Below are positions 11,771 through 23,909 of a stretch of 64,000 bases of DNA, one piece after another. The DNA lies in assembly GCA_905221605.1 (NCBI GenBank), contig CAJNDS010001413.1, positions 193,501 through 257,500 of the forward strand, given 5' to 3'. Source of the DNA: Symbiodinium natans (taxonomy: Eukaryota > Sar > Dinophyceae > Suessiales > Symbiodiniaceae). The notes beneath the pieces were generated by a model, which did no database searches, was not told the origin of the DNA, and worked only from the letters and a program-made list of their open reading frames with translations. The position numbers and the translations under genes are program-made. Within the stretch, counting starts at the first letter, position 1; every line of letters starts with the position of its first letter.

Positions 11771-14700
11771 GTTGGGTCAGAGGGCTCCGCACGGAAGAAC
11801 CCTTCGCGATGCTTTCGGGAAAAAGAAAAGCCAATGTCTGGATACCTCTGGTTGCATCTGGAACATCCAGCAGGCTTCAAACGCTCCGAACCTCCCACAT
11901 CCCACAAGACCTTCAAACTCCTGAACCCGAAGCGGATGTCCTCTCGGGGAGCCCGGCCTGGAACGATCATGGGCTGTGAGGATCTCTGAGGCCGCTTGAG
12001 GCTTGGGGCTTCACTTAGCCACCGAGTCCTGACAACCTCTGCCTCCGCTTGCCTGTAGAGTTCTGCAGGATTTGGGTTCAAGCTTGTAAGCTAATGTCAA
12101 GTCGCGCGTCAACTTGGCTGCAGGAAAGCATGCGTACCATCAAGGCCCTGGCTTAAGCCCTAGCCCCTTCCAACACGTGAATCCTGAAGCTAACATGTTG
12201 CTCCGATGTAGAACTCTCTTCTTGCTGATCAATGAGCCTGGCACGCTGAGGCTCCGCCCATGCCATTGGGCATGGAAGCACAATTCCGAACGGTGCCAAA
12301 CCTAAACTGTCGACATGAGGGCGTTGGAGGCCGATGGCTAGGTTGGTGAGGTGAGATGCCCCCAACGGCAAGAGTCAATGTCGCATGTGAGGTTTTGATC
12401 ATGAACATGTCTACCACGGAAATCATCATGAGGTCAGTGATCTTCCAATGACTGGCATTGGAAGACTTCCTTTAACGGCAGTACACATCGACCGGCTCAA
12501 TGAATCTGGGGAGCTCATCTCATGGTGGTTCGTGGGCGCTTAATCTAGCCAACGCTGACCCTCGTCTTCCTTTGCCACTGCGCCTGCAGCTTGTAAGGCG
12601 GAAAAACCGTAGCGGTGCAACTGATGTCTTCGTCAGGAAAAACTTTTCAGCAGGTTGAACCCATGCAACGCCCCACATTCAATTTCTTCGACACATGCAA
12701 CGCAAGGCTCTATCATGCAGTCATCGACCGTGAGCATTCTTTGGGCACACAAGCCTTCAGAGAGCCATGGGAATCGGCATCTCGCTGAGGACCCGGAATC
12801 TGGCCGCAGTGGCGCGGCCGACATGAAGGAGCAATCGCCGCGCTTGTGGCCGAAACGCCACAGCACGGCTACAAATGGCTGCTCTCGTTCTATACACAGC
12901 AGCTCCAAAATTGATGGCACGCAATGGCCTAAATGTCTGCAGCTTGCGGGCAGGGAGACCACGAATCCGTCCATCATGCCTTCTTCTTGAGGGGGGTATG
13001 GGGGGCTATCGCGCAAAAGCCCTCTGATAGATTGTGGCGTCCTCAGGCCTCGGTCTTACTAGGGCCCCTGCTGTGACTGACGCTATATGTGGCATGTTCT
13101 AGGCGCCTCTACGGTGTGCCAGCGGACTCAACACTGGACTCACCTGCAAGCGTGAGGTGCAAGCGTGAGGTGATGTACGCGAGCGCAGAGTGCTGTTAAG
13201 AGACCGCTTGGCACTATAGCTAGGTAATTGGTCAGCACAGTGTTGCAGACGTGCGAAACCAGCACTGAATCTAAGTTCACATCGGACGATCGGGCCGCCT
13301 GTGCCCTTAGCAGGCTAGTCCTGCTCAGTTCCATGAGCAGCCATATGAGTCTTGCTTCACTTCTTGGTGAAGATGAACTCTTCGGATTCTTCCCGTGCCC
13401 CACGCGAGCTCAAGGAATCCGAAATGACCTTGGCTCACGCTTCCACGAAGTTCTGGAATGTTTTTTCAAACGTCACAAGGTGAGAGGGGCAATGCATTGT
13501 CCGGGACTTTGATTCGGGTGCTTTGGGTAAGAACGTCTGGGACTCTGGGAGAGTTCAGCTATGGAATCCGTCGAACAAACAGTTGCTCTCCAGCATACCT
13601 GGTGAAATCAGGCTTGGCAGTCCTTCCCCACCTCTAGTCCCTTCCAACATCATCCAACAGCCCCCTTGCCGACAGGCATCCGGGAGCGGATGGTCCCCAA
13701 CCAACCCCGTCCGGCCCACCTCACCGGCCCTACCTTGCATTTCTTGTTTTGCCACTTTCACATTTGGGGCGCCTGGTCTGTACATGAGCTTGCTACAACA
13801 GCATCCCCAAAAAAGGAAGGATTGCACAAGGCCTCTAGCCAACAGCACCTTCAAACCCGCGATCTATGGTTCGCCACGGCCCAGGCGTTCCCATTCGTTC
13901 CCCAAATTTATTATCGCGACCGTCAGTACCGCGGTCGCCCCTCTGCAAGTCGGGAAGTTACTCCCCGGCTTTTCCTGGGAACTTCGCCAAAATCTGGTGA
14001 GGGTCTGCCCACCCGTTCACGCTGAACCCGTACACCCAAATCAAGTCTCGATGCCCACAAACCCTCCAATTTCGGGATCAGCAATGCCACGGTTCCTGGC
14101 CCCATAGTAACAACATGACCAACAACATATGAACGCACCTTAGATGGCGATGGTGGTGATGATGACGACTATGTCCACATAAAGCGTGAGATTTGGTTTC
14201 TGTAACAATGGCGGAAGTCTTTCAAGTGTCCGTGGCCCAAGATTTACAGGTCTCCAGAACCGTCGGTGAACCCAGACCATGTGCAAACGTTTAGGGAAGC
14301 ACAAGGTGTGACCAAGGTGTACAAGCCGACCTCATTGGCTACTTCTGAAGTCCCCCTACACACCAGACGTGACTTCCTGAACATCCCAACTCCGTGCCTC
14401 CGACGCGCACAAGCTAAATTGCCCAAGTCGCTCCTCTACACGACCATAATGCGAACATCTTCCGATGATTCGGCAGCTTTGGGGCTAAATTGCCTGGCAG
14501 GTGTCTGCAAGATTGGAACGCACCAGGCCTAGACACTTTGCAGCTTCCTGTTGCTGAAAACGGCCTGGAGCATGCGTGCGAAAAAATTGGGGCGTAACTC
14601 AGGCATTAAGTTCCTCGAACGTTCATCCCGCCTCTTGGCAAGTTTATTCTGCTTGCGAGAGCAACAACAAGTTCCTTCCCCTTCCACAACACACCACCGT

Positions 14701-17700
14701 CATGCGAAATCCAAGATGCTTCGGTGCTGTGACATATTTCAGCTGACTGTGGAAGACGGCATGCCAAAGCATGCGCCAGCCTTCCCAGGGAGCAGCTGTC
14801 AATCACAAAGGACAGACAAGGCTCTTCGCTGAGTTTCTTTGGCTGAAACATCAACATCTGGGCTCTGTTGGTGTGCCGTCTGCGCGCAGACCGATTTGCA
14901 GAAACCTTCGGCAAGTTTTGCTCAAGGCAGACACATCCACCTCTCTACCGGTGCTTGCGACACTCCGTCAGGACGAATGTTCGACCCATGACTAATCCGT
15001 TACCCAAAGTTGTGAGTACACAAGACCGTCGCAATCGTGACAAGAGCACCCCCACGAAGACTCCTACACCAGGACCCCGTACAGAAATAGTAGTGAACAA
15101 TTGATCCGGTGGCTCGGGCGGAATAGTTTCTTCGCCACGCAGGATATGTTACATGCACAATCAACTCCGCGACTCCGCAACATGTTCAGGCCCCCAGTCC
15201 TCCCTGATCGTACCTCTGGCCGTTACATCCTAAGTACCCAGCCTGCCAACGTGACAAAGATGGTCTGCGAGATGGGAAGAACAATAGGGTATGCAAATGC
15301 GAGGATGGTCCACCTTGGATAGGCAGCAATGTCTTGCTCAAGCTACGTCCTCTGCTTCAAGACTGCATGTCAGAAATAGCTTGCACTTGCGGCTCGGATA
15401 TCCGATACGCACAACTGCAATCGCGAAACATGGGAACTGACATTGGGTTATCGCACATGGCGAGAAGTCTGGACTAGCAATTCTGACGGCTTGAAATACA
15501 CATCTTGTGCATTCCAACATGCTTCAGTTCAAGCCTTCGCACGATGTTCTGCCATCGCAGACCCCAAACAGTGATAGACCACACACCATTTACAAACCGA
15601 AGACAAGAGGACAATCGAGGGACCTTCGCGGCGACCACGGAGAGCTGACCACGAGGAGACGACGCGGAGACCACCAAGACACCACCGGCAAACCATCAAG
15701 GGGGGACCATCGATTTGTCCGGTGGGTTCCGAGCGTTAAACCCTTCCCAGCCTGGTCTGGGAGGATGCAATGTTGGGCACGACCGGCACCGTTACCACAC
15801 TTCTTCCCCGTCTCGTTTGTTGGGCTTCGGGCCTTTTCCGCCGCGGCTCCGGCGAGGTTCAGCATTCAGGCTCTCTTGCCAAAATGGAGTCACGTTTTGA
15901 AGGCAAAAGGATGCCAATCAAGAGAAAAAATTGAACTCGCCATAGGGAGCACCGCACCAAAAGCACCGCACCACGGCGCTGCAGACGCGCTTCACGCGCG
16001 ACCTGATCCCTCTACGCCGTAAGAACCCCACAGAACAGTGACCAGTGTGCGGCCTGCAGGATCCACTGCGAACTCTGCAAATCGCGCACGAGTGCCAGGC
16101 AAAGGTGGCACAGGCAACTAGCAACCTCAAGTTCTCCGCCTCCACCAACCCATGGGGACCATGATGTCGCGACGGTGATCCAGAATCCAATGTTGCATGA
16201 AGGCCTGCAGGGAGGCAGTTCTGGCAGTTGCTGGAATGCCTTTTCGGGGACTGGCAGCTGGCTACGAGTTGGTGCAGGCAATTTTACCTGGTTTACGGGC
16301 CCACGCAAACGCCTTTCACCCAACAAAGCAGAGAGGGACCCCTAAGAAAAAAGCCGGGCGCCCGCATTGGGATATGTGGGCCTCGGAGTAAAGTGTCAAG
16401 ACGTCTTACACGTCCGCGCCTCACGTACGAAGCACTTCACCCACCCATAGAAGAACGGCAAGACGTAACGAGCAAGCACCTTCAGCTGGGAACTGCTGAG
16501 ATCTAAGCTCAACCCCCAACCACTGACAATAGACGACCACAGGCGATTCGAGACCTAACACATGGGCATGTGGATTCCAAACGGCAAGTGAATAGCTTTG
16601 GAGCTAGGCTGCCAGGCTATAGCTCTTGAATTCGTAGCCCGCCTCTACTACAATAAGGGAGATCAAAACTTAGATGATGTGCAACTGTTGCAAATGGGAT
16701 CTCAAGAAGCTCACGGTTAGGACGTGGTCCTAGGCGCTGTACCCCTGCCACATTTTGCTCATGAAAGCTGAAGCTGAATGCATGGAAGAAGCCAGAGACT
16801 GTGTGACCGGCCCCAAGTCCATGAGAACCTGCAAAGTGACAGCCGAGGTCACACATGAAGGTGCATGAAGGGCCCTGAAGGGCCCTTGATTTGGGAGGAG
16901 AAGGTATTGCACCTGGCGCTGCATGACCCCGAATGGAGCAGGGCTCTTTCCTGCTTTGCACAGGGCTCTCAGCCAGCGACCCTTTGCGCATGCTTCCCTA
17001 AGGACCCCCAAAGCCCACTTCAAAGTCTGGCCTTCCAGCCGGCCCTACACCGCACAAGCCCATGCATACCTGCTGACACAAACTTGGTTTGAATGACCCA
17101 TACGGGGGTTACGTCGAAGATCCGCGCGTTTCTGTCCGGTTAATTATGGATCCAAGGCGTCTCTCTAAGACTCAACAAGCTCATGCAGCATGTCTGGACA
17201 ATAGCTCGAAGCTTTTTGGGCGTGCCCGTACTACCGTACCACCCTAGAATGGAGCTTCATGCGTGCTACACTCGCACCAGGAAAAGCCTTGCTTGCTTTG
17301 TTGCCTCAAGCACCTACGAGTAGCTTCCTTATGACCGGACTCCGGAAACTTGCCGGCACGCAAGACTTGCAACATCTTGCAACAGCCCTTCGATGCTCTC
17401 GACCCGACACTTGCAGGAGTCCACGACGATTCAACCCACCAATTCCCAACAAGCGCCACTGCGAAAAATCTTATGAAGCCTGACAGGGCAGACAGCCGTC
17501 TAAGGCTTGACTTGTGGCCCAGGCACCCGCCAAGTCTGCGGGAAGCAGAGAATGACCCACGAAGGAATCGTGGCCTCCGAGCATCAAATCATGCGGAGGT
17601 TTGGACAACTTGCACAACTGTTGCCACATTTTGAGGCTGCTGATTTGGTACCCTGCCACCCTCTCACCGGACCCTGGGAACGCGAGAGTGCAGGTATGCC

Positions 17701-19731
17701 ATGTCACTGAACTAAGGCTTCATGCTTCAACCGCATCCACACGGGAAGACTTGTGGCGAGTAGTGGGCTTACATATCTCTGTTTGCGTTCACGCAACTTG
17801 GTGCCCAAGAACATGGCCTTCAGGAGAAGATTCTCCGCTGTCATGCCAAGCATTCGGCACCACACTCGCCATCGCAGCACTGGGAAAAGTGAGATAATCC
17901 AAGCAACTTCCTCCACACCCCACATGTGCCGCTTGGCCTCCACACATTGCAATGAGTCCGCATGACCGTCTGAGATAAGACAAAGTACAAATGTGCTCTG
18001 ACTCAGGACTATCCCAGAACCCCATTCCCGAATCTGAGCCCAATATCTCAAATGCCGAAACCACAACCCGCCTTGCACCCACAGCGATTCCGTTTTTCGG
18101 GACATTCACTGGCCGTGCAAGTTTTTGATCTGGGAAGGTTGAGATACTGAGTTAGGCGGCCAAGGTGTTGTGCTCGTGAGTGGGGGGGTTCGGTGCTCGC
18201 ACGGGATACAACAGCGTTTGACACTCCAACCCAGCCATACCTGATTCCTGGTCCTCTACATAAAGGGGCACTTATGACTGCTGGAACCCAGCAAGGACAT
18301 GACCGATCTCTGGCGCAAGGGAGGCTCTCGGATGGGCCTGGACCCATCTGTCCTGGAGCCCGGTCACCGAGTCATTCATGATGAGGCTCCAAACCGTGAC
18401 GACGCAGTCGGACGGCGCACCTTGGTTTGAAGACTTTGCGAACTCCAGGCGACCGCCCGCTAAGCAGACGAAGAGAAGACAAAGAGCAGACCAAGAGCAG
18501 ACAAAGAGCAGATGGCAAGCCGCATGTTCGTAACGGGAAAGAAGACGCGGTGTTCATGCAGCGACGGAGTAGGTGCGGTTCGTGGGCACTTGGGAACGTG
18601 CGAGAACTGCTGAGGAACTGCCTTTGTGTGCCTTTGCCAACTTCATTGTCAGCAAGCGTGAGCCGCACAGGAAGCAAAACACCATTGTGGGCGGTTTGTG
18701 AGTGCCTCTGCTAGTTCTCCGGAATGTGAGAGAGTCCGCAGCTTGGGGCTTGAATCCTGAAAACTCACACGAGAGTTGAGAGTTACCCAACCCAGCATGT
18801 TCGCAGAGGCCACGCAGAATTGACCGGCAGAGACTTGCCACTGGCCCTTCGAGCCTGAATTCAGTGTGACTTCAGACATTGTCCCAAGCCTGCGACTCAG
18901 TAAAACAGACAAAGAGTTGAGCAAAGATACGAGTGCCACTAGAGAGTCGCAGGGGTCCTAAACGCCCGAACCTCATTGAGCTTGCAGGATCTGCAATCCC
19001 GAAAGCCCAACCCCAAAAAAAACCATGCTTGAAAGGAACCGTACTTAATTTCTACTTCTGACATGGGCTGCTCCGGGGCACCCGTGTACGCGATGACTTT
19101 GAGCGTGGTGTGCAGATCTTCAGAAGTATTGTCCGGATCCCAGTAGTTCCTTGGAGGTGTTGAGAAAGTGAGGTCGTGCTGTACATTCGGGGCAATACTC
19201 TTCTGTGACATCCATCAAAGCACCAGAGTCGCGGTTGCTCTTTGATCTTGAGCTAAAGTTGGAAAGTAGAAGAATGTAGTAGACAGTCTTGACAGTAGCA
19301 AAGTTCCGTGGGGCAGTGAGCATCAGAACTGACGCCAAAACCCCTCCGACCTCAGGACCTCAGGTACGCCTTCACTTGACAGCAAACTTCCAGCCTCTGC
19401 GACAAGCCCGCTGAAGCAGCAGTTGAGTACAAGGTTCATGAAAAGTCGGTCGCTCTGAAGCGGCGGCATGTGTGACTGGCTTAAAGCCTGATGTTTCACA
19501 TCCGATGCCGAGCGTCAGCTCATGAGCAAAACCGAGCGTCATGCTGTAATTTGACCTGGGCTGTGGAAACATCGCTTACGTCGAGCATTCAACGCTCAGT
19601 CCCCCCCTGCCCTGCGAAACCCTCCAAGCAGATGCAAATCAAGCCGGCCAAGAAGAGCCACTTACTTGTTCTCTACTTTACTCCCATCATGCACGCACAG
19701 ACGGTCGGGCTATGAAGAAACCGGCTCCGAC
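11771..19731. other. 8-kb interval with no recognisable gene
   Basis: GC-balanced unique DNA. Several open frames of 100-194 codons occur on both strands (for example plus 13523-14107 and minus 12633-13016). None shows a family motif, consistent splice pattern or signal peptide, so I do not call them. Exons of an unfamiliar intron-rich gene could still be hidden here. Confidence 0.35.
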
Positions 19732-19746
19732 GGGGGGGGGGGGGGG
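19732..19746. repeat. 15-base poly-G tract
   Basis: An uninterrupted G run on the plus strand. It is followed about 70 bp later by a short 5S-rRNA-like word that I rejected as an RNA gene. Confidence 0.85.
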
Positions 19747-21316
19747 ACGGGGTTGGGCTGTTCCCTCTGATGACACACGGATCATCAAGAATCTCCTTCC
19801 GGGGCCTCGTCCCTCTCCACTCCACACCGGAAGTAAAGCTAAGCAGGGCCTAAACTGCGATGCAGAGGCTGGCAGGGCTGCGAGGTGAGATGGCTGAATG
19901 TCACCGTCTGGCAGCGGTACATCTCGTAGCACTGCACCTCAAGGGCAAATGGAGACACAAACGACCCACGCTACCCACTATTCTCTTGGGATTTTCCGTG
20001 TCATAGTTCTCCGTGTCATATCTCTCACGCAGCCCCAAAAGATGCGGATGGATGCGGATGGATGGGGAATGCATGCTCAGAGAGATGATAGGCTGCGGGT
20101 TGCGCAATCCGTTTGGATCTCAAACAAGTGGGCTTGCTCCCTCCTATGCAAGTGAAACCTGCCTCGCCATCCACAACTGCAGACAGGCGACCAGCAGATT
20201 GCACTCTGCAAGATTGCGCCCCGTATGGATCGGCGAATCGAACAGCATACCTGCAGCTCGCGGTTGCAGACAATAGTGCAAACTGTCGGACGACTCCGAC
20301 TAAGAATCCTGCTACTTCTACGGCTTCGCGAAACCACATAGATATAAGATGATGATGCTGATACTTCTCTCTTGATCTAGGATTACTGTCGGTAATTTAA
20401 TACATGGATAGCAGCAGATGCATGGGGTATTGACGACTACCTCGCAGTGCAACAGCTCGTTGCGCAAGTCACGGCAAGAGGGGTGACAGTAGCAGTTTTG
20501 AGGTTTGGGTTCATTGACGGGAACAGGGTCTCGGATCTACACACCCCAAGCACGATTTCTCAATTGCTGTTGCTCACCCTAGTGTCATCTAACAAGAGAT
20601 CTCCCAGAAACTTAAGACGTGGATCCACCATGTCAGCGTGTCAGCGGGAAGATAGTCACAGTCAAGACTACCGGCGCAGGATGCGATCTCTCCGATCACC
20701 GCCAAAACAGCAGGCGTTTCAACCCAAAACACCTTCACAAAACCCATGATAAGATATGATAAGTGCGAAGCTGCCCAGAACAAGCTCTACTCCTGGGCTC
20801 CTTGGCTCCTGGACTCTTAAGCTATCTAAACCCTTTGAGCAAAAGGGCGGCGGCCGTCCGGCGTGCGCCAAAACTCCGATTCCAGCTGCTCGAGGAACAC
20901 ACGGTCGAAGTAGGAATCCTGGGTTGGCTCCGGGACACATTTGGGGACTTCACGTGGGGGGGGCTTCAGGGTCGCGTGAGTTCAAGATCTCAGGGCTTAA
21001 AGCGCCGGGGTGGTTCCCAACGGTTTCAATTGTGCTCTGCGGAAGGCGAGACATGGAGCTACGAAACAGGCTCCAGAGGAGGACGCGGGATGACGGATAT
21101 CCGTTGGCTTCGGTGGTAGGCGCACCATTGCTAGTGCTGCTGCTGCTGCTGCTGCTGCTATTTCAGCTTGTAACCTAGTCCTTGCCGTTCTTCTGCAAGG
21201 TTCCTGCCCACCTCCCACTTTTGAACATCCCCGGACAAGCGCCAGCCAGGAAACAGCGTCGGCCACTGTGACCATGACGTTGAAGGGGTCCAAACCCATG
21301 TCCGGCCTCTGCGCTC
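19747..21316. other. gene-free interval with a short (CTG)n tract
   Basis: A (GCT)n/(CTG)n tract lies at about 21136-21160. I see no recognisable coding family. Confidence 0.4.
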
Positions 21317-21398
21317 GCTCCCTCTCTCTCTCTCTCTCTCTCTTCCTTCCTTCCTTCCACAGCCGAAGATCCCCCCCTTGCGGGGAAGGACCGCCCCA

Positions 21399-21438
<40 letters not shown>
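21317..21438. repeat. paired (CT)n microsatellites
   Basis: Two CT runs (about 21320-21342, followed by CTTCCTTCC, and 21404-21437) separated by about 60 bp of unique DNA. The minus-strand Arg/Glu-rich open frames across them are repeat artefacts. Confidence 0.9.
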
Positions 21439-21440
<2 letters not shown>

Positions 21441-22389
21441 CTCATCTAAGGCTAGCGCCGGCTGGGGTCTTGCACGGTTGACGGACCGACAACTGCCCAA
21501 GAACGCTACCAGATCAGTGAGTAAAAGAGACTCCTCAAACACAAATGAATCCAAACCCTTCATCGCCAACTGTTTCAGCCTGAAGCCTCTGCAGGCAAGA
21601 CGCACGCGGTTGTAGAGCTGACGCACTGCAAAGTTTTCGTTGCTTGACTTGCCAGCAACCTCGACACAGGTGCTGATCTAACATCAATTGGGCGACATGC
21701 GCAAGTATCCAAGGTTACAAAGGAATCCGGTTGATGAGGGCGTTTACTGGTGCCCTCGGGGCGACTATCGCGAGCGGCACTGAACACTTTGACATAAGAA
21801 GGGTCTGCACCTAGTCCAGGAAACCCAGTTCAGGAACTGCGAAGAGCAGAACTACGCTGAGGAGAGCTTCGGAGACTCTTGGAAGAAAGAGGGTTCGAAT
21901 CTGGACAAGCTAGGCCTCAAACTGAAGTTCGCCATTAAAAAGCTCGAAAACAGCGCACGAGCTTCTGCAGGCTGCATGGTTCCGGTCGCCCCACTTGGAA
22001 CCGAACCAAACCGTTAAACCCTCCCGAACCTCTCCAGGTTGGAGCTTGTGACGGGTGCACATGAAACCTCGGCTTCTCAAGATAACGCTTCGCGAAAAGA
22101 CAAATTCGATGGTGTTTGGTGGGAACGTGCTTTTCCTCCCCACGAAAGCCTCCCCTCAACGAATCCCCTGGTAAAACTCCCTCCTCAGCTAAACCACGAA
22201 AGCCTCCCATCCCCCAGGACCTCCGGCGCTTGGCTGGCTTTGCAGCTCTTACACTGGAATCCTTTCTGGCGGTTGCCCCCTGTCAAGGTTGCAAACATCT
22301 CTGAATCCTTGAACACAAAACCAAACCAAAACCTCCTGAAGCCTCCCAATTCCCCAAGAATCCCTCTGTGGTATTTCTGTTGTACAGCC

Positions 22390-23202
22390 TTCGGTGCTCA
22401 CTCAGTGTTGTCGCCAGCCCTTTCGGCGGCGTTCTCACTGGGGGTTTCTTGGCTCTCCATGTCGTCCGCTTGTCCCACCGGTGCACTTCCGTCGGAGGCT
22501 CCTCCATCCTCCTCCTCCTCCTCCTCCTCCTCCTCCTCCTCCTCCTCCTCCTCCTCCTCCTCCTCCTCCTCCTCCTCCTCCCCTCCTCCTCCTCCTCGTC
22601 CTCTCTCCTCCTCCTCCTCCTCCTCTCTCCTCCTCCTCCTCCTCCTCCTCCTCCTCCTCCTCCTCCTCCTCCTCCTTCTCCTCCTCCTCCTCCTCCTCCT
22701 CTTCTTCCGCTTCTTGGCTTGATCTTGCCCCCAACGCCCGGCTGAATCCTCCCCCTCCCGTGGATAGTTCCTCCTCCCATCTTTGTTCGTCTGCGCGGCG
22801 CCCCTTTCTTGCACTGGCCGGTGTCCGACTGTCTCGCTACCCTGACAGTCTGATGGTTTGCTGTTCGAGGCTTTGTGTGTCTGTGTCTGCGGCTCTCGCT
22901 CTCACCTGCAGCATGAGAATTTTGGCCTTCTCCTCTGCATCAACTGCCCAGACTTTTTGCTGGGCCCTGAAACGCCTCATTCTTTTGGCGAAAGTATTGC
23001 CTTCAGGTGGGCATTTCGCTTGGCAGGCAAGCACGTTGAAGCAGCCGATCTTGCTTGCTTGCTTGCTAAGCGTACGACCCCTCACAGGGGGCCGCCCCGA
23101 GGATCCCCGAGGGGCACGCACGACAGAGTTTGTCGGTGTGAGAAAGGTGCTGGTGGAGGCAGCCGATCTCTCTGTCTCTTTCTGGCTCTCTCTTGACAGC
23201 AT
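22390..23202 (-). CDS. possible low-complexity Glu/Arg-rich coding region (uncertain)
   Basis: On the minus strand the GGA repeat reads as poly-Glu, poly-Arg or poly-Gly. The flanking residues look more protein-like than repeat shadow. Left of the repeat, one frame ends with an acidic, Ser/Gly-rich tail (contains QADDMESQETPSENAAERAG) and a stop at about 22398. To the right, a frame at 22837-23202 contains a basic, possibly coiled-coil stretch with KRMRRFRAQQKVW and DAEEKAKILMLQVRARA. The two parts are in different frames, so an intron or array slippage must lie between them. No family is recognised and it may be non-coding. It is on the same strand as the better-supported genes at 34-47 kb. 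Confidence 0.22.
22497..22705. repeat. (TCC)n / (GGA)n array
   Basis: About 210 bp of TCC triplets with a few phase-shifting interruptions (CCCTCC near 22580, CGTCCTCTC near 22597, CTCTCC near 22624, TTC near 22675). The phase shifts make each frame alternate among poly-Ser, poly-Leu and poly-Pro on the plus strand, or poly-Glu, poly-Arg and poly-Gly on the minus strand. Confidence 0.97.
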
Positions 23203-23584
23203 GGCGGACCATGCAATGATCCAGCTACTTAGGTTCTATTGGCTAAGTTGTCTACCGCATAAACACGGGGCCGCCACGACAAGAACTCTCCAATCTGACT
23301 GGCTTTGCCCTACCACCTGGACATAAAACCAGTCCGGAAGCAGAAGAAAGACTTCTCTGCCATCGCTTGCAGGCTCAAGAAGGCCTCATCAGCTTCCATA
23401 TCACGATCCTCCTGGGAGCCGACTTTCGTGTTCTCATTTTCAAGACGTGCTTGGGGCGTACGGTGTGGCGGTCCTTGCACTTCGGCCACGACGATGCCAA
23501 CCAAAACTTTAGAACTGATATGAGGACAGGCGTGACATGTCGCTGTTGGCCCATAGGGGTCTGGATTATAACTTCCAGGCTACT

Positions 23585-23772
23585 GCTGCTTCTTCGAATC
23601 CCACGCAACGCTGCCCTACATGGCTCTTGCTGTCCTGAGCCAGAACCACAATCGTGTTGTGTGCCAGGGTCTGCTCTTGGAGGGAAGCAATAGTGGCAGC
23701 CAGTACATCCAGGGGCTCCTTGTATTCCTGAGGGGCGGCCAAGGAGGAAAGGAACCTGCTGCACTAGCGGAC
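23585..23772 (-). CDS. candidate exon resembling a family-2 glycosyltransferase
   Basis: After a possible acceptor (GTGCAGCAG, minus strand near 23766), one minus frame reads through about 60 codons. It includes YKEPLDVLAATIASLQEQTL followed by a hydrophobic strand, TIVVLAQDS. A Glu-Pro-Leu-x-Val-Leu-x-Ala-Thr-(I/L)-x-Ser-Leu helix followed by an (I/V)VV strand is typical of the N-terminal nucleotide-binding part of GT2 enzymes such as chitin- or cellulose-synthase-like proteins. The catalytic DxD and QxxRW motifs are not visible nearby. It could be one exon of an intron-rich gene, a remnant, or chance. No downstream exon was identified with confidence. Confidence 0.3.
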
Positions 23773-23909
23773 ATACACAACTTCCTCAATCGAACTAGGT
23801 CAGTTCCATCTTGTCCACAACGGGGTGCCACTACAACCCCGTACACTGCCCGTACAGTATCAGCAGTGTTTGGCGGCAAGGCAACGCAACTGACATCCCA
23901 GGTGCTGTG

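Noticed and set aside
13523-14107. 194-codon plus frame
   Set aside because: Pro/Ser-rich mixed sequence without motif or splice support; likely chance in GC-balanced DNA.
19815-19930. 5S rRNA-like word AAGCTAAGCAGGGCC
   Set aside because: Only about 15 bases fit the 5S A-box; the C-box region and overall stems are missing.
22394-23326. 310-codon plus frame with poly-Pro and poly-Ser
   Set aside because: Driven by the TCC array; flanking residues look non-coding on this strand.
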